In this document: piece by piece, positions 43,818-52,678 of the stretch | Layout: the number at the start of each line of letters is the position of its first letter | Numbering within the stretch: position 1 is the stretch's first letter | From: JALYTY01 sp964546935 | GTDB lineage: Bacteria > Vulcanimicrobiota > Vulcanimicrobiia > Vulcanimicrobiales > Vulcanimicrobiaceae | Length of the DNA: 64,000 nucleotides | Assembly: GCA_964546935.1 (NCBI GenBank) | Contig: CAZJLJ010000006.1 | Span: forward strand, 19,393 to 83,392 | Direction: 5' to 3' | Notes under the pieces: generated by a model | What the model saw: the letters and a program-made list of their open reading frames with translations, nothing else | What the model was told of the DNA's origin: nothing | Databases searched by the model: none | Program-made: the position numbers and the translations under genes

Positions 43818-44681
43818 TCATCCTCGTGCCGCAATCGAGGGAACCGGCTGATCCGAAAAGTCCGTTGAACCGCTAACTGCCTCCCAACGCTTGGCTTCGG
43901 CAGCGCGTTCATTGGATGACCTTTCTGCAGCTGCGAGCGCATCGCGTCCTAGCAACAGGCGCAGCGGAGGATCTTCGAGTTGCACTGCTTGCGTAATAAT
44001 CGCTGCGGCGCGCGCGGGATCGCCGGGTTGCTTGCCGTCGGTCTCTTCCCGAAATCGATTGATGGCGCCCACAGTTTGTTCGTAGTCGGCGGCAACGGAT
44101 GCCCGGTTCATCGAGGAACCTTGCCAATCCGTCCGAAAAGCGCCCGGCTCTACAATGATGACTTTGATCCCTAACGGCTTCACCTCGTTATTGAGTACTT
44201 CGGAGAAGCCTTCGACGGCGAATTTGGCCGCCTGATAAGCTCCGAGACCCGGCGTTCCACCAACGCGTCCGCCGATAGAAGAGACTTGCACGATGCAGCC
44301 GGAGCGTTGCTGCCGAAGGATCGGCAGTGCTGCTTTCGTGACGTTCACGACGCCGAAGAAATTCGCTTCGACTTGCTCGCGAAAATCGTCGTCGGGCATA
44401 TCTTCAATGGATTCGGAGTTTGCGTAGCCGGCATTGTTCACGACAATATCCAGTGTACCGAACGAATCGACTGCAAATTGTACCGCGGCGCGCGCCGCGA
44501 CGGCTTCAGTTACGTCAAGCGTGAACGTGCGAACGGCGTTTCCGTACCTCTCCACGAGGTCGTTGAGGTCTTTTTCATGGCGCGCGGTTGCGACAACTCT
44601 ACCGCCGTCATCGAGCGCCGCTTCCGCAATAGCCCGTCCTAAGCCGCGCGAGCTTCCTGTGATGAGCCAGGTTTTCGGCAT
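43818..44681 (-). CDS. SDR family oxidoreductase
   Basis: 287 aa. Motifs: TGSSRGLGRAIA, ATARHEKDL (Arg, NADP preference), LDVTE, NNAGYANSESIEDM, VSSIGGRVG (Ser) and YQAAKFAVEGFSE (Tyr/Lys). The long C-terminus, with LLLGRDALAAAERSSNERAAE, matches the oxidoreductase clade often annotated as SDR with NADP specificity. Substrate unknown. It is on the same strand as the serine hydrolase upstream (about 40 bp). Confidence 0.92.
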   Translation of the reverse strand: MPKTWLITGSSRGLGRAIAEAALDDGGRVVATARHEKDLNDLVERYGNAVRTFTLDVTEAVAARAAVQFAVDSFGTLDIVVNNAGYANSESIEDMPDDDFREQVEANFFGVVNVTKAALPILRQQRSGCIVQVSSIGGRVGGTPGLGAYQAAKFAVEGFSEVLNNEVKPLGIKVIIVEPGAFRTDWQGSSMNRASVAADYEQTVGAINRFREETDGKQPGDPARAAAIITQAVQLEDPPLRLLLGRDALAAAERSSNERAAEAKRWEAVSGSTDFSDQPVPSIAARG

Positions 44682-44721
44682 AACGTTTTTACTCCCGGTC
44701 CGCGCGTTTCTTAAACGGGCT

Positions 44722-45903
44722 CTATTTGTAATTGTTGAGCGTGTTGTAGATTTTGGTCAGCAGGTCGCCGATGTGATCTTGTTTTGAATCGGGCTGACTG
44801 TTCAGGCCTAACGCAATAATCGTGCGCGTCTTGGGAAAGTACGCGTGTGCCATACGGTACCCGAGTGTGATGCCCTCATAGTACCAAAACATACCGAGCT
44901 TCGGGACGTTCATTTGGGCAACGCCGAGGCCAAAGCCCCTCGGATCCAAACGCGTATCCGGAATCGACGCTCCGGTTTTCAGCGATACAATGGAAAGCAT
45001 TTCCTGCCGCGAGGCAGGCGTTAGCATCGGTGATTCGTAAAGGGCCCGCGCCCATTGTGTAAGCGCGTGCGGTGTGGACACTATACCGCCCGCACCTTGC
45101 GTCCACGACATGTTGAAGCCGCGAACATCTTTATTCAAAAGCGGTGAGAGGCTCCGGTTATCGGCATCGTGACTATAGAAGTAACCGGCCACCATCCGGC
45201 GCGTAATCGAACTTGGATAGAGTCCCGCATAGTAATAGACATCGCGTAATTGCGGTCCGCCATTTATGAAACGACGTTCGAATTGCACCCGGTAATCACT
45301 GTGCGTAAGACGTTCGATGATCATCTGCGACAGAAGATAGGCAGTGTTTGAATACAAGTATCCGGCGCCCGGTTTGAACTGCGTCTGCGGATAGACCGCT
45401 CCAACGAGATGTTCGGTGCTAAAGAACTTGTATGGGTGCGAAGCTATATCCGCTAGGACTGCAGGCTGCGCGTCGTACGTTGGGATACCGCTCGTCATAT
45501 TGAGGAGTGTGCGAATCGGCACCGCTCCCCATGCGGGGTACTGCGGAAGCGATTTTCCGACGGGGTCGTTCATCGTGACGCGGCCGTCCTGTTGTAATTG
45601 CAGAAGCATGACAGCCGTAAATGCTTTGGTGTTGCTTCCGATCTGGTAGAGATTCTGCGGCGTCGCAGGCGTCTTTCCACGATACGTTGTCGTACCGGCG
45701 GCCACGTCGATGTTGGGCCGCCCCGGACGGCTAATGCTTAACGACGCAGCAGAGATATGCTCGATGGCTCCGCGTTCCGCGAGATAGCTTTGAAGATCCG
45801 CACGCAGTGCGTCCTGGAGAGATGGACGCGCAAGGAGCGGCATCGGCGCAACGACGGTAAGAAGAAAGAACAGCGTGGTAGAGCACGCAACGGCACGGGG
45901 CAT
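44722..45903 (-). CDS. Exported serine hydrolase (β-lactamase/D-Ala-D-Ala peptidase fold)
   Basis: 393 aa from ATG 45903, which has GGAGGT in place upstream. A signal peptide is followed by the class C β-lactamase-like domain. The nucleophile Ser90 lies in IGSNTKAFTAV (SxxK with Lys93) and the Tyr in YLYSNTAYLL (YxN). LLNMTSGIPTYD is also typical. Members are esterases, D-amino peptidases or penicillin-binding relatives. True β-lactamase activity cannot be inferred from these motifs. Confidence 0.9.
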   Translation of the reverse strand: MPRAVACSTTLFFLLTVVAPMPLLARPSLQDALRADLQSYLAERGAIEHISAASLSISRPGRPNIDVAAGTTTYRGKTPATPQNLYQIGSNTKAFTAVMLLQLQQDGRVTMNDPVGKSLPQYPAWGAVPIRTLLNMTSGIPTYDAQPAVLADIASHPYKFFSTEHLVGAVYPQTQFKPGAGYLYSNTAYLLSQMIIERLTHSDYRVQFERRFINGGPQLRDVYYYAGLYPSSITRRMVAGYFYSHDADNRSLSPLLNKDVRGFNMSWTQGAGGIVSTPHALTQWARALYESPMLTPASRQEMLSIVSLKTGASIPDTRLDPRGFGLGVAQMNVPKLGMFWYYEGITLGYRMAHAYFPKTRTIIALGLNSQPDSKQDHIGDLLTKIYNTLNNYK

Positions 45904-45943
45904 GGTATCCACCTCCGCGGTAAGTACGTGCATTATACAACGC

Positions 45944-46843
45944 TTATCGGCGTTTAAGCGTTTCCAGCTCCTCGAGCGTACGGGGCCAGTCGGCTCCTAG
46001 GATGCGCGAAAGCGAACGATCGGCAAGAAGCCGTCCACCGGTCTGGCACTTCGCGCAGTAGTTCGTTTCATTGTCCGCGTAGCGAATGCGCTGAACCGGG
46101 TCGCCACAACGCGGACATGGTTTGCCGTAGCGGCCGTGCACCGCCATGTTTTTGTGAAAGGCCGTGACCTTCTCCGGAAATGCTCCGTTCGTCTCGGCGT
46201 GAAGCTTTTCCATCCACGATCGCAGCGTTTCGCGGGTAGCATCGTAAAGCCGCCGCCATTCCGATACAGTTAGTTTTTGCGTTAATGCAATCGGTGAGAG
46301 TTGGGCGGCGTGGAGAATCTCATCGGAGTATGCGTTGCCGATTCCGCTTAAGAAGCGCGGATCGGTCAATGCGCGCTTCAGCGTTCGGTTCTCTCTCGTA
46401 AGCGCATTCCGGAACGCGTCAAGATCCGCAGTGAAAACATCGATTCCACCCGGATCGAACTCCGCTAAAGATTCCTCGCCTTGAACGAGGGAAAGAGACG
46501 CGCGATGCTTCGAACCCGCTTCGGTAAGCACGAGCGACCCATTCGTGAAATCGAACGCCGCCAAGCTGTTCTTGCCGGTTAGAGTCGCACCGGCATCTCT
46601 CCAATGAAGCCGCCCTGCAATCATGAGATGAAGCACCAGCCACAGATCGCCGTCTAGGCCAATTGTAATGCGTTTTCCGATGCGCCGCAGTTCCCGTACG
46701 ATGCGGCCTTGCGCCGCTGAGATCGGCGGATCCGCGGTCCTCAGGAGAAATGGGCTTCCAATTCGAATGCGCTCGAGCCGCTGACCTACTATGCGCGCAT
46801 CGAGCGCTTTTATGTAGGTCGTGATGTCAGGCAGTTCCGGCAC
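45944..46843 (-). CDS. Fpg/Nei family DNA glycosylase-AP lyase
   Basis: 299 aa. GTG 46843 is chosen because the family needs Pro2-Glu3 at the mature N-terminus and the protein then begins VPELPDITTY. The H2TH region is seen in FLSGIGNAYSDEILHAA, and the C-terminal zinc finger in CPRCGDP ... CAKCQTGG. It removes oxidised bases and nicks the strand by β,δ-elimination with Pro as nucleophile. PELPD with this finger fits either MutM or Nei; which oxidised base is preferred is not clear. Confidence 0.92.
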   Translation of the reverse strand: MPELPDITTYIKALDARIVGQRLERIRIGSPFLLRTADPPISAAQGRIVRELRRIGKRITIGLDGDLWLVLHLMIAGRLHWRDAGATLTGKNSLAAFDFTNGSLVLTEAGSKHRASLSLVQGEESLAEFDPGGIDVFTADLDAFRNALTRENRTLKRALTDPRFLSGIGNAYSDEILHAAQLSPIALTQKLTVSEWRRLYDATRETLRSWMEKLHAETNGAFPEKVTAFHKNMAVHGRYGKPCPRCGDPVQRIRYADNETNYCAKCQTGGRLLADRSLSRILGADWPRTLEELETLKRR

Positions 46844-46966
46844 AGGTCCGTCTCTCCACGCGGCTTTCCTGAGCATTAGGTTCGAGGGCAGCGCTCACGC
46901 TTCCCCGATCTGCGGCTATTCGCGGCAACCGAATCGATCTTGGAATATCCGGCGTATAACTGATAA

Positions 46967-47644
46967 ATGAGCTCAGCGAATTCGAGGGCCTGGTTAGGAC
47001 TCACGTTTCTTGCCACCGTTTTGGCGATTATACTCTTTGGGTCGGCGGGAACGGCTCGTTACTGGCAAGGCTGGCTTTTCTTGGGCGTGTTTTTCGCGGC
47101 GTCAACGCTTATCACGCTTTACCTTATGAAATGCAATCCGGCGCTTCTAGAGCGCCGCGTGCGAAGCGGCCCATTGGCGGAGAAAGAAAGATCTCAAAAG
47201 GCTATTCAGTCAGTTGCCTCTCTAGGGTTTATTGCTTTGTTCATCGTGGCGGGACTGGATCGTCGCCTTGGATGGTCTCACGTACCGATGCTCGTTACGA
47301 TCGCCGGCGATGTGCTGCTTGCGATTGGATTCTACATCGTCTACCTCGTTTACAAAGAAAATTCGTTCACATCTGCGACGATCGAGGTGTCTCCCGGACA
47401 GAGAGTAATTTCGACCGGACCGTACGCGTTGGTGCGCCATCCCATGTACGCCGGAGCACTGCTCATCTTCATCGGTACTCCGCTCGCGCTGAGTTCGTAT
47501 TGGGCGCTATTGCCTGCGGTTGCGATGCTCGTTCCGCTCATCTGGCGGCTGCTCGACGAGGAAACGTTTCTTGCGAACAATCTTCCCGGCTACAGTGAAT
47601 ATTGCAGTATGGTACGTTGGCGTCTAATACCGGCTGTTTTTTGA
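46967..47644 (+). CDS. Isoprenylcysteine carboxyl methyltransferase-like membrane protein
   Basis: 225 aa with five or six hydrophobic segments. The C-terminal SAM-binding region has VISTGPYALVRHPMYAGALL, GTPLALSSYW and NLPGYSEYCSMVRWRLIP, the ICMT/PEMT signature. Bacterial members methylate lipids or small molecules in the membrane; prenylated proteins are not expected. It is divergent from the glycosylase gene and stands about 80 bp before the succinate dehydrogenase operon. Confidence 0.88.
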   Translation: MSSANSRAWLGLTFLATVLAIILFGSAGTARYWQGWLFLGVFFAASTLITLYLMKCNPALLERRVRSGPLAEKERSQKAIQSVASLGFIALFIVAGLDRRLGWSHVPMLVTIAGDVLLAIGFYIVYLVYKENSFTSATIEVSPGQRVISTGPYALVRHPMYAGALLIFIGTPLALSSYWALLPAVAMLVPLIWRLLDEETFLANNLPGYSEYCSMVRWRLIPAVF

Positions 47645-47723
47645 TTCCGAGCGCTCGGCCGGTGCTCGCTGGCGCTTCAGTGAACGCTTCGTGATACGAT
47701 CTAACGCAAGGAGTTCAGATGAA

Positions 47724-49403
47724 GTGATCGCCGATCACGATGTACTTGTTCTCGGCGCGGGCTTAGCCGGGATGCGAGCCGCACTTGAAGCGGCGCGCGC
47801 CGGCGTTGATGTTGCAATAGTGACGAAGGTGCACCCCATACGCAGTCACTCGAACGCTGCGCAGGGCGGTATCAACGCCGCCATCGGCGAGGGCGACACG
47901 TGGGAATCGCATGCGTTCGATACGGTCAAAGGCAGCGACTATCTCGCCGATCAAGACGCGGTCGAAATCATGTGCAGAGAAGCGCCTGCCGACATTATCG
48001 AGTTCGAGCACATGGGCGTCATTTTCTATCGCAACGAGGACGGAAAGCTCGGCACGCGTGCATTCGGCGGAGCTTCGCAGGCTCGCACCTATTTCGTCGG
48101 CGATATCACGGGGCAAGCGTTACTCGTTACGCTCTACGATCAGATTCTGAAGGCGGGCGTAAAAGTTTACGAAGAGTGGTTCGCCACCACGCTCTTCCTG
48201 GAAAACGGCGCGTGCCGCGGTCTCGTTGCGATTGAAATGGTGACCGGAGAACTGCATCTCTTGCGTTCAAAAGCATTGATCGATGCAGCCGGGGGTCTCG
48301 GTCGCGTCTATGAACCGAGCACGAATGCGTTGATTTGCACGGGAGACGGTTATGCGCTTGCGTTCCGTGCAGGCGCGCCGCTGATGGACATGGAGATGGT
48401 GCAATACCATCCGACGACGCTTGCCGGCAGCGGTTTTCTGATGACCGAAGCAGCGCGCGGCGAAGGGGCGTACTTACTGGACGCAAACGGTGAACGGTTT
48501 CTTCAAAAGTATGCACCGAATAAAATGGAACTCGCCGCACGCGATGTGATTTCGCGAGCCGAAACGATCGAGATTGCGGAAGGCCGCGGCATTAACGGAA
48601 ACGTGTTGCTCGATTGTCGTCATCTTGGAACCGAGAAGATTCTCAAGCGACTGCCGCAGATCCACGAGATGGCATTGGATTATCTGGGGATCGACATGGT
48701 CAAAGAGCCGGTGCCGGTGAGGCCCGGCATGCATTACCAGATGGGGGGCGTGAAGACAGACGTCAACGGGGCGACGGCGGTTGACGGTCTTTACGCTGCG
48801 GGCGAAGTTGCATGCGTGAGCGTGCACGGGGGCAATCGCCTTGGCGCAAACTCACTACTCGATACGATCGTGTTCGGGCGCCGTTCGGGCAACGCCGCAG
48901 CCACGTACACGCAGCAAATCACGCGCTCGACGGGTGGAGACGAGTTACTCCGTTCGGAGCAGTCGCGAATACAAGCGTTGCTCGATCGCCCATATACGGG
49001 CGAAACGCACGCGCGACTGCGGCTCGAGCTTGCAACACTGATGGACCAGAAAGTCGGCGTCTATCGCGATGAAGCCGGTCTTGAAGAGGCGTTACAGCAG
49101 CTGGGGGAGTTGCGCCGGCGCTATGCGAGCGTTGCGGTCGGCGACAAGGGGCGCGTGTTCAACCAGGCGCTTGAGTTCGCACTCGAGCTTGGGTATATGT
49201 TGGACTGCGCGGAAAGCATTATTCGAAGCGCGATCGCTCGAAAAGAGAGCCGGGGCGCTCATGCGCGGACCGATTACCCGGAACGCAACGACAGCGAATG
49301 GCTACGGCACGTTACGGTGACGGCGCGTCCAGGTGGTGAACCGGAAATCGCCTACGCGCCGGTAACGATCACGCGCTGGCAACCCGAGGTGCGAACGTAC
49401 TGA
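47724..49403 (+). CDS. sdhA: Succinate dehydrogenase/fumarate reductase flavoprotein subunit
   Basis: 559 aa from GTG 47724, with AAGGAG 10 bp upstream; GTG 47691 is possible but lacks a site. The FAD-binding start VLGAGLAGMRAAL and the FAD-attached His in IRSHSNAAQGGINAAIG are present. The active-site blocks HPTTLAGSGFLMTEAARGEG and GEVACVSVHGGNRLGANSLL complete the enzyme. It oxidises succinate to fumarate and passes electrons to the iron-sulfur subunit next (TGATG overlap). Confidence 0.95.
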   Translation: MIADHDVLVLGAGLAGMRAALEAARAGVDVAIVTKVHPIRSHSNAAQGGINAAIGEGDTWESHAFDTVKGSDYLADQDAVEIMCREAPADIIEFEHMGVIFYRNEDGKLGTRAFGGASQARTYFVGDITGQALLVTLYDQILKAGVKVYEEWFATTLFLENGACRGLVAIEMVTGELHLLRSKALIDAAGGLGRVYEPSTNALICTGDGYALAFRAGAPLMDMEMVQYHPTTLAGSGFLMTEAARGEGAYLLDANGERFLQKYAPNKMELAARDVISRAETIEIAEGRGINGNVLLDCRHLGTEKILKRLPQIHEMALDYLGIDMVKEPVPVRPGMHYQMGGVKTDVNGATAVDGLYAAGEVACVSVHGGNRLGANSLLDTIVFGRRSGNAAATYTQQITRSTGGDELLRSEQSRIQALLDRPYTGETHARLRLELATLMDQKVGVYRDEAGLEEALQQLGELRRRYASVAVGDKGRVFNQALEFALELGYMLDCAESIIRSAIARKESRGAHARTDYPERNDSEWLRHVTVTARPGGEPEIAYAPVTITRWQPEVRTY

Positions 49404-50413
49404 TGAACTTCACGATCGAAGTCGGAAGATATAATCCCGATGGCAAGTACGCAGCGGAAGCAACGATCGCAGAAAAATATCCGCCGCCATGGGAAAACGC
49501 TGTGCCGCGTCACTATCAGACATTCGTGGTGGATCTGCCCGACCACGCCGTCGTCCTCGACGCTCTGATCGCAATTCGCGAGTATCAAGACGAGTCGCTT
49601 GCGGTGCGATGTGCGTGTCGCAGCGCGATTTGCGGGTCGTGTGCGATGTGGATCAACGGACACGCACAGCTTGCGTGTAAGAGCAAACTCAAAGAATTTA
49701 CTAAAGACGGCAAAACACGCGTCGAAACGCCGCCCTCAATGCCGGTCATTCGCGACCTCGTTTGGGATATGGCGCCCTTTTGGGAGAAGCATCACGCCGT
49801 GAAACCGTGGCTCGCACCGAAGCAGCCGGTCCCGGGGCCGCTCGAAGAGTATCGCGTGCCCAACGTGAGAATGGAAGAGCTGATTCAGGAAGTGAGCTGC
49901 ATTAGCTGTGGCGCGTGTTTGATGGATTGCGAATCGTACGCCGTCAATCGCAATTTTCTGGGACCGCAAGCGCTTGCACAAGCCTATCGGTACACTGCAG
50001 ATCCTCGAGACGCGCAGAAACACGAACGGCTAGGGCAGTATAGCGAACCGGATGGTGTGTGGGATTGCACACATTGCTACGAATGCGTGTCGCAATGTCC
50101 CAAGGGTGTTGCACCGCTCGAACAGATTTTGAAACTTCGCCGCTTGGCAGTCGATGCCGGCTTCACCAACAATCCCGGCACGCGTCACGCCGACGCATTT
50201 GCAGAATCCGTAAAGGACAGCGGCAAACTCAACGAGTTGACGTTGCTGCCGAAATCTATCGGGTTTTTCAACGTCATCGGACAGCTGAAATCGTTGCCGA
50301 CGGCAATTCGCATGGTGCGCGCCGGAAAACTACCGCCGTTGATTCACAAAACGATGCCCGGGGTGGCACGCGTCAGAGCCATTTTCAATAGCGTCGGAGG
50401 CCGGTTCAAATGA
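49403..50413 (+). CDS. sdhB: Succinate dehydrogenase iron-sulfur subunit
   Basis: 336 aa, longer than the usual 240-260 because of an N-terminal extension and a C-terminal tail of about 60 residues. [2Fe-2S] ligands are in CACRSAICGSC and LAC; the two cubane clusters use CISCGACLMDC and CTHCYECVSQCPKG. As is usual in type E enzymes, the second cluster region has extra Cys. Electrons pass to SdhE. ATGA overlap with the next gene. Confidence 0.93.
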   Translation: MNFTIEVGRYNPDGKYAAEATIAEKYPPPWENAVPRHYQTFVVDLPDHAVVLDALIAIREYQDESLAVRCACRSAICGSCAMWINGHAQLACKSKLKEFTKDGKTRVETPPSMPVIRDLVWDMAPFWEKHHAVKPWLAPKQPVPGPLEEYRVPNVRMEELIQEVSCISCGACLMDCESYAVNRNFLGPQALAQAYRYTADPRDAQKHERLGQYSEPDGVWDCTHCYECVSQCPKGVAPLEQILKLRRLAVDAGFTNNPGTRHADAFAESVKDSGKLNELTLLPKSIGFFNVIGQLKSLPTAIRMVRAGKLPPLIHKTMPGVARVRAIFNSVGGRFK

Positions 50414-51294
50414 AGGTCGCTTTCTATCCCGGCTGCGTTTCGAAGGGCGCATGCCCTGAACTGTACGCATCGGCAAAAGCTATAGCCGAACCACTTGGCC
50501 TCGAGCTGCACGAACTAACCGAAGCGCCATGCACCGGCGCCGGTGTCTTGAGCGAGCAGAATCCTACGCTCGCCGATGCGCTCAATGGATTAACCCTTGC
50601 AATGGCGGAGAGCGTTGACGCCGATCTGATGACTATCTGCAGCACCTGTCAAGGCGTGCTCTCTGGAGTCAACTATCATCTGCAGCATGATTCGAAGCGG
50701 CGCGACGCGGTGAACGAGACGATCGTTGACCAGGGTTTCATGTACGGTGGTAAGGCGAAAGTAAAACATTTGCTTTGGATGCTTTTCGAAGATATCGGAG
50801 TCGAACGTCTTCGACGTGCTATCAAACGCAAATTGACGGGACTAAAAATCGCGCCCTTCTATGGCTGTTACATCCTTCGACCGGCAGAAGCGCTGGGATT
50901 GCGCGAACGCCCGGAACGTAAAACGTATCTCGAACGCCTCATTGCACTTCTCGACGCAGAGCCCGTTGAATACCGTGGAGCGACGAAATGCTGCGGCTTC
51001 CCAATGCTGACGTTCAATCGAGAAGCGTCGCTGGCCATGGCCGGCAATCACATTGTCGAGGCAAAAGAAAAAGGTGCGGATCTGTTAGTAACGCCGTGCC
51101 CGCTCTGTCATCTTAATCTCGATGGTCAGCAGCCCGATGCGGCAGCCGTTATCAAGCGCGACATCGGCGTGCCGATCTTTCATCTTCCGCAACTGCTCGG
51201 CCTCGCGTTCGGCCTCACGCCGGAAGAGCTGCGGCTTAATCGCCATGTGGTCTCTACGGCGTCGGCTCTGGAAAAGATCGAGCTGAAAATGTAG
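50410..51294 (+). CDS. sdhE: SdhE/heterodisulfide-reductase-B-like (CCG-domain) subunit
   Basis: 294 aa with two CCG domains as in HdrB: CSTCQGVLSG in the first, and YGCYILRP ... KCCGFPMLT ... CPLCHLNLD in the second. There is no membrane anchor of the SdhC/SdhD type. This subunit replaces the cytochrome b anchors in type E succinate:quinone reductases (archaeal SdhE, Campylobacter MfrE). It is probably attached by amphipathic helices and reduces quinone. It carries Cys-bound clusters of the unusual non-cubane type in relatives. Confidence 0.93.
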   Translation: MKVAFYPGCVSKGACPELYASAKAIAEPLGLELHELTEAPCTGAGVLSEQNPTLADALNGLTLAMAESVDADLMTICSTCQGVLSGVNYHLQHDSKRRDAVNETIVDQGFMYGGKAKVKHLLWMLFEDIGVERLRRAIKRKLTGLKIAPFYGCYILRPAEALGLRERPERKTYLERLIALLDAEPVEYRGATKCCGFPMLTFNREASLAMAGNHIVEAKEKGADLLVTPCPLCHLNLDGQQPDAAAVIKRDIGVPIFHLPQLLGLAFGLTPEELRLNRHVVSTASALEKIELKM

Positions 51295-51299
51295 GCTTT

Positions 51300-51343
51300 C
51301 GCGTCCGTGGAACGCTCGAAAGATCGGTAGAAATACGGACGCG
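51300..51343 (+). terminator. Possible terminator after the sdh operon
   Basis: CGCGTCCGT (51300-51308) and ACGGACGCG (51335-51343) form a perfect 9-bp stem with a 26-nt loop, 6 bp after the sdhE stop. A short GCCGTTTTG follows. The large loop lowers confidence. Confidence 0.45.
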
Positions 51344-51385
51344 CCGTTTTGCCTTCGCTGCTATCGTCGCTCGTAAGGAGCCATA

Positions 51386-52624
51386 ATGAAGAGCGAAGCG
51401 GTAGACATTGCCATCGTGGGCGCCGGGCAGGCCGGACTCTCGCTGAGCCACGAGCTTCGCCACGCAGGCGTCGACCATGTTATCCTCGAGCGCGCGGAAG
51501 TCGGCCAATCGTGGCGCGGACGTTGGGACAGTTTTCATATCGTGAGTCCGAACTGGTCCGTCCAGTTGCCGGGTGGTGGGTATCGCGGTGACGATCCCGA
51601 GGGCTTTATGCCGAAATCCGAGATCATCGCACACCTCGAGCAATATGCGAAAAGCTTCGCAGCGCCGGTTATTGCGAACGTTAACGTCTCTTCACTTGAA
51701 TCGACGGATCGCGGAGCTTTCCTCATGCGCACCTCTATCGGTGACATTGTTGCCCGCGAAGTTGTGCTCGCAACGGGCGCGTATCAAAAACCTCATCGTC
51801 CGGCTGTCGCGCGCGAGCTGCCTACCTCGCTTTACACAATTGACGCCGAAGGTTACACCAACGCCGGCGCTTTGCCGCCGGGGGCTGTGCTGATCGTCGG
51901 CAGTGGGCAAACCGGCTGTCAGTTTGCAGAAGAGCTGCGTGAAGCGGGACGTGAAACCTATTTGGCTTGCGGGCGCGCTCCGTGGGCGCCAAGGCGAATC
52001 GAGGGGCGCGACATCGTTTCCTGGATTATCGAAACGCAATTTGTGGATATGACATTGGCGGAGCTTCCTAGCCCCGCAGCACGCCTTATCGCGAATGTCC
52101 AAAATAGCGGCGGCCGTGGCGGGCACGATTTGGACTATCGAACGCTTCAAGCCTCAGGCGTGCATCTGCTCGGGCATTTTTCCGGCTGCGTAGATGGCGT
52201 CGCGTATTTTGCACCGGACTTGGCTGATTCGGTCGCGTTCGGTGACGCCCGCTATCAAGACTTATGCGCGTTCTTTGAGAAAAGCTGCAACACACGCGGC
52301 GTGAAACCACCCGATATGCCGAAGCCGCTGACGTTCGTAGAACCTTCAGTAGAACGACTTTGCTTGAATGGATTTGGCGCGGTGATCTTTACGTGCGGCT
52401 TCAGGCCCGACTACACTTCTTGGGTGAAGATGCCGCCTGCGTTTGATGAATATGGCTTTCCAATTCAAAACGACGGGTCGAGCATCATTATCCCAGGTTT
52501 GCACTTCATGGGCGTTCATTTTCAGCGCAAACGCAAGTCCGCGACGTTGTACGGGGTGGCCGAAGATGCCGCCGTCCTCGCGGAAAAGATCGCCGGTAAG
52601 ACCCTGTCCGAGGCCGTCATATAA
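51386..52624 (+). CDS. FAD-dependent monooxygenase/flavoprotein (CzcO/FMO-like)
   Basis: 412 aa with a strong AAGGAG 6 bp before ATG. Two dinucleotide motifs are seen: IVGAGQAGLSLSHEL for FAD and IVGSGQTGCQFAEEL for NADPH. Between them is the FxGxxxHxxx-like region, here FHIVSPNWSVQLPG, and ATGAYQKP. It belongs to the N-hydroxylating/Baeyer-Villiger-like flavoprotein group; the substrate is unknown. The following LuxR regulator lies 50 bp downstream, or only 3 bp away if its GTG is used. Confidence 0.85.
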   Translation: MKSEAVDIAIVGAGQAGLSLSHELRHAGVDHVILERAEVGQSWRGRWDSFHIVSPNWSVQLPGGGYRGDDPEGFMPKSEIIAHLEQYAKSFAAPVIANVNVSSLESTDRGAFLMRTSIGDIVAREVVLATGAYQKPHRPAVARELPTSLYTIDAEGYTNAGALPPGAVLIVGSGQTGCQFAEELREAGRETYLACGRAPWAPRRIEGRDIVSWIIETQFVDMTLAELPSPAARLIANVQNSGGRGGHDLDYRTLQASGVHLLGHFSGCVDGVAYFAPDLADSVAFGDARYQDLCAFFEKSCNTRGVKPPDMPKPLTFVEPSVERLCLNGFGAVIFTCGFRPDYTSWVKMPPAFDEYGFPIQNDGSSIIIPGLHFMGVHFQRKRKSATLYGVAEDAAVLAEKIAGKTLSEAVI

Positions 52625-52678
52625 ACGGTGGTGGCTCCCCTGGAAAAACGGCGCGCGGACGCCTACAATGCGAGCACA

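Noticed and set aside
44722..45903. β-lactamase activity of the serine hydrolase.
   Set aside because: SxxK and YxN motifs are shared by esterases and peptidases; nothing specific to β-lactamases is seen.
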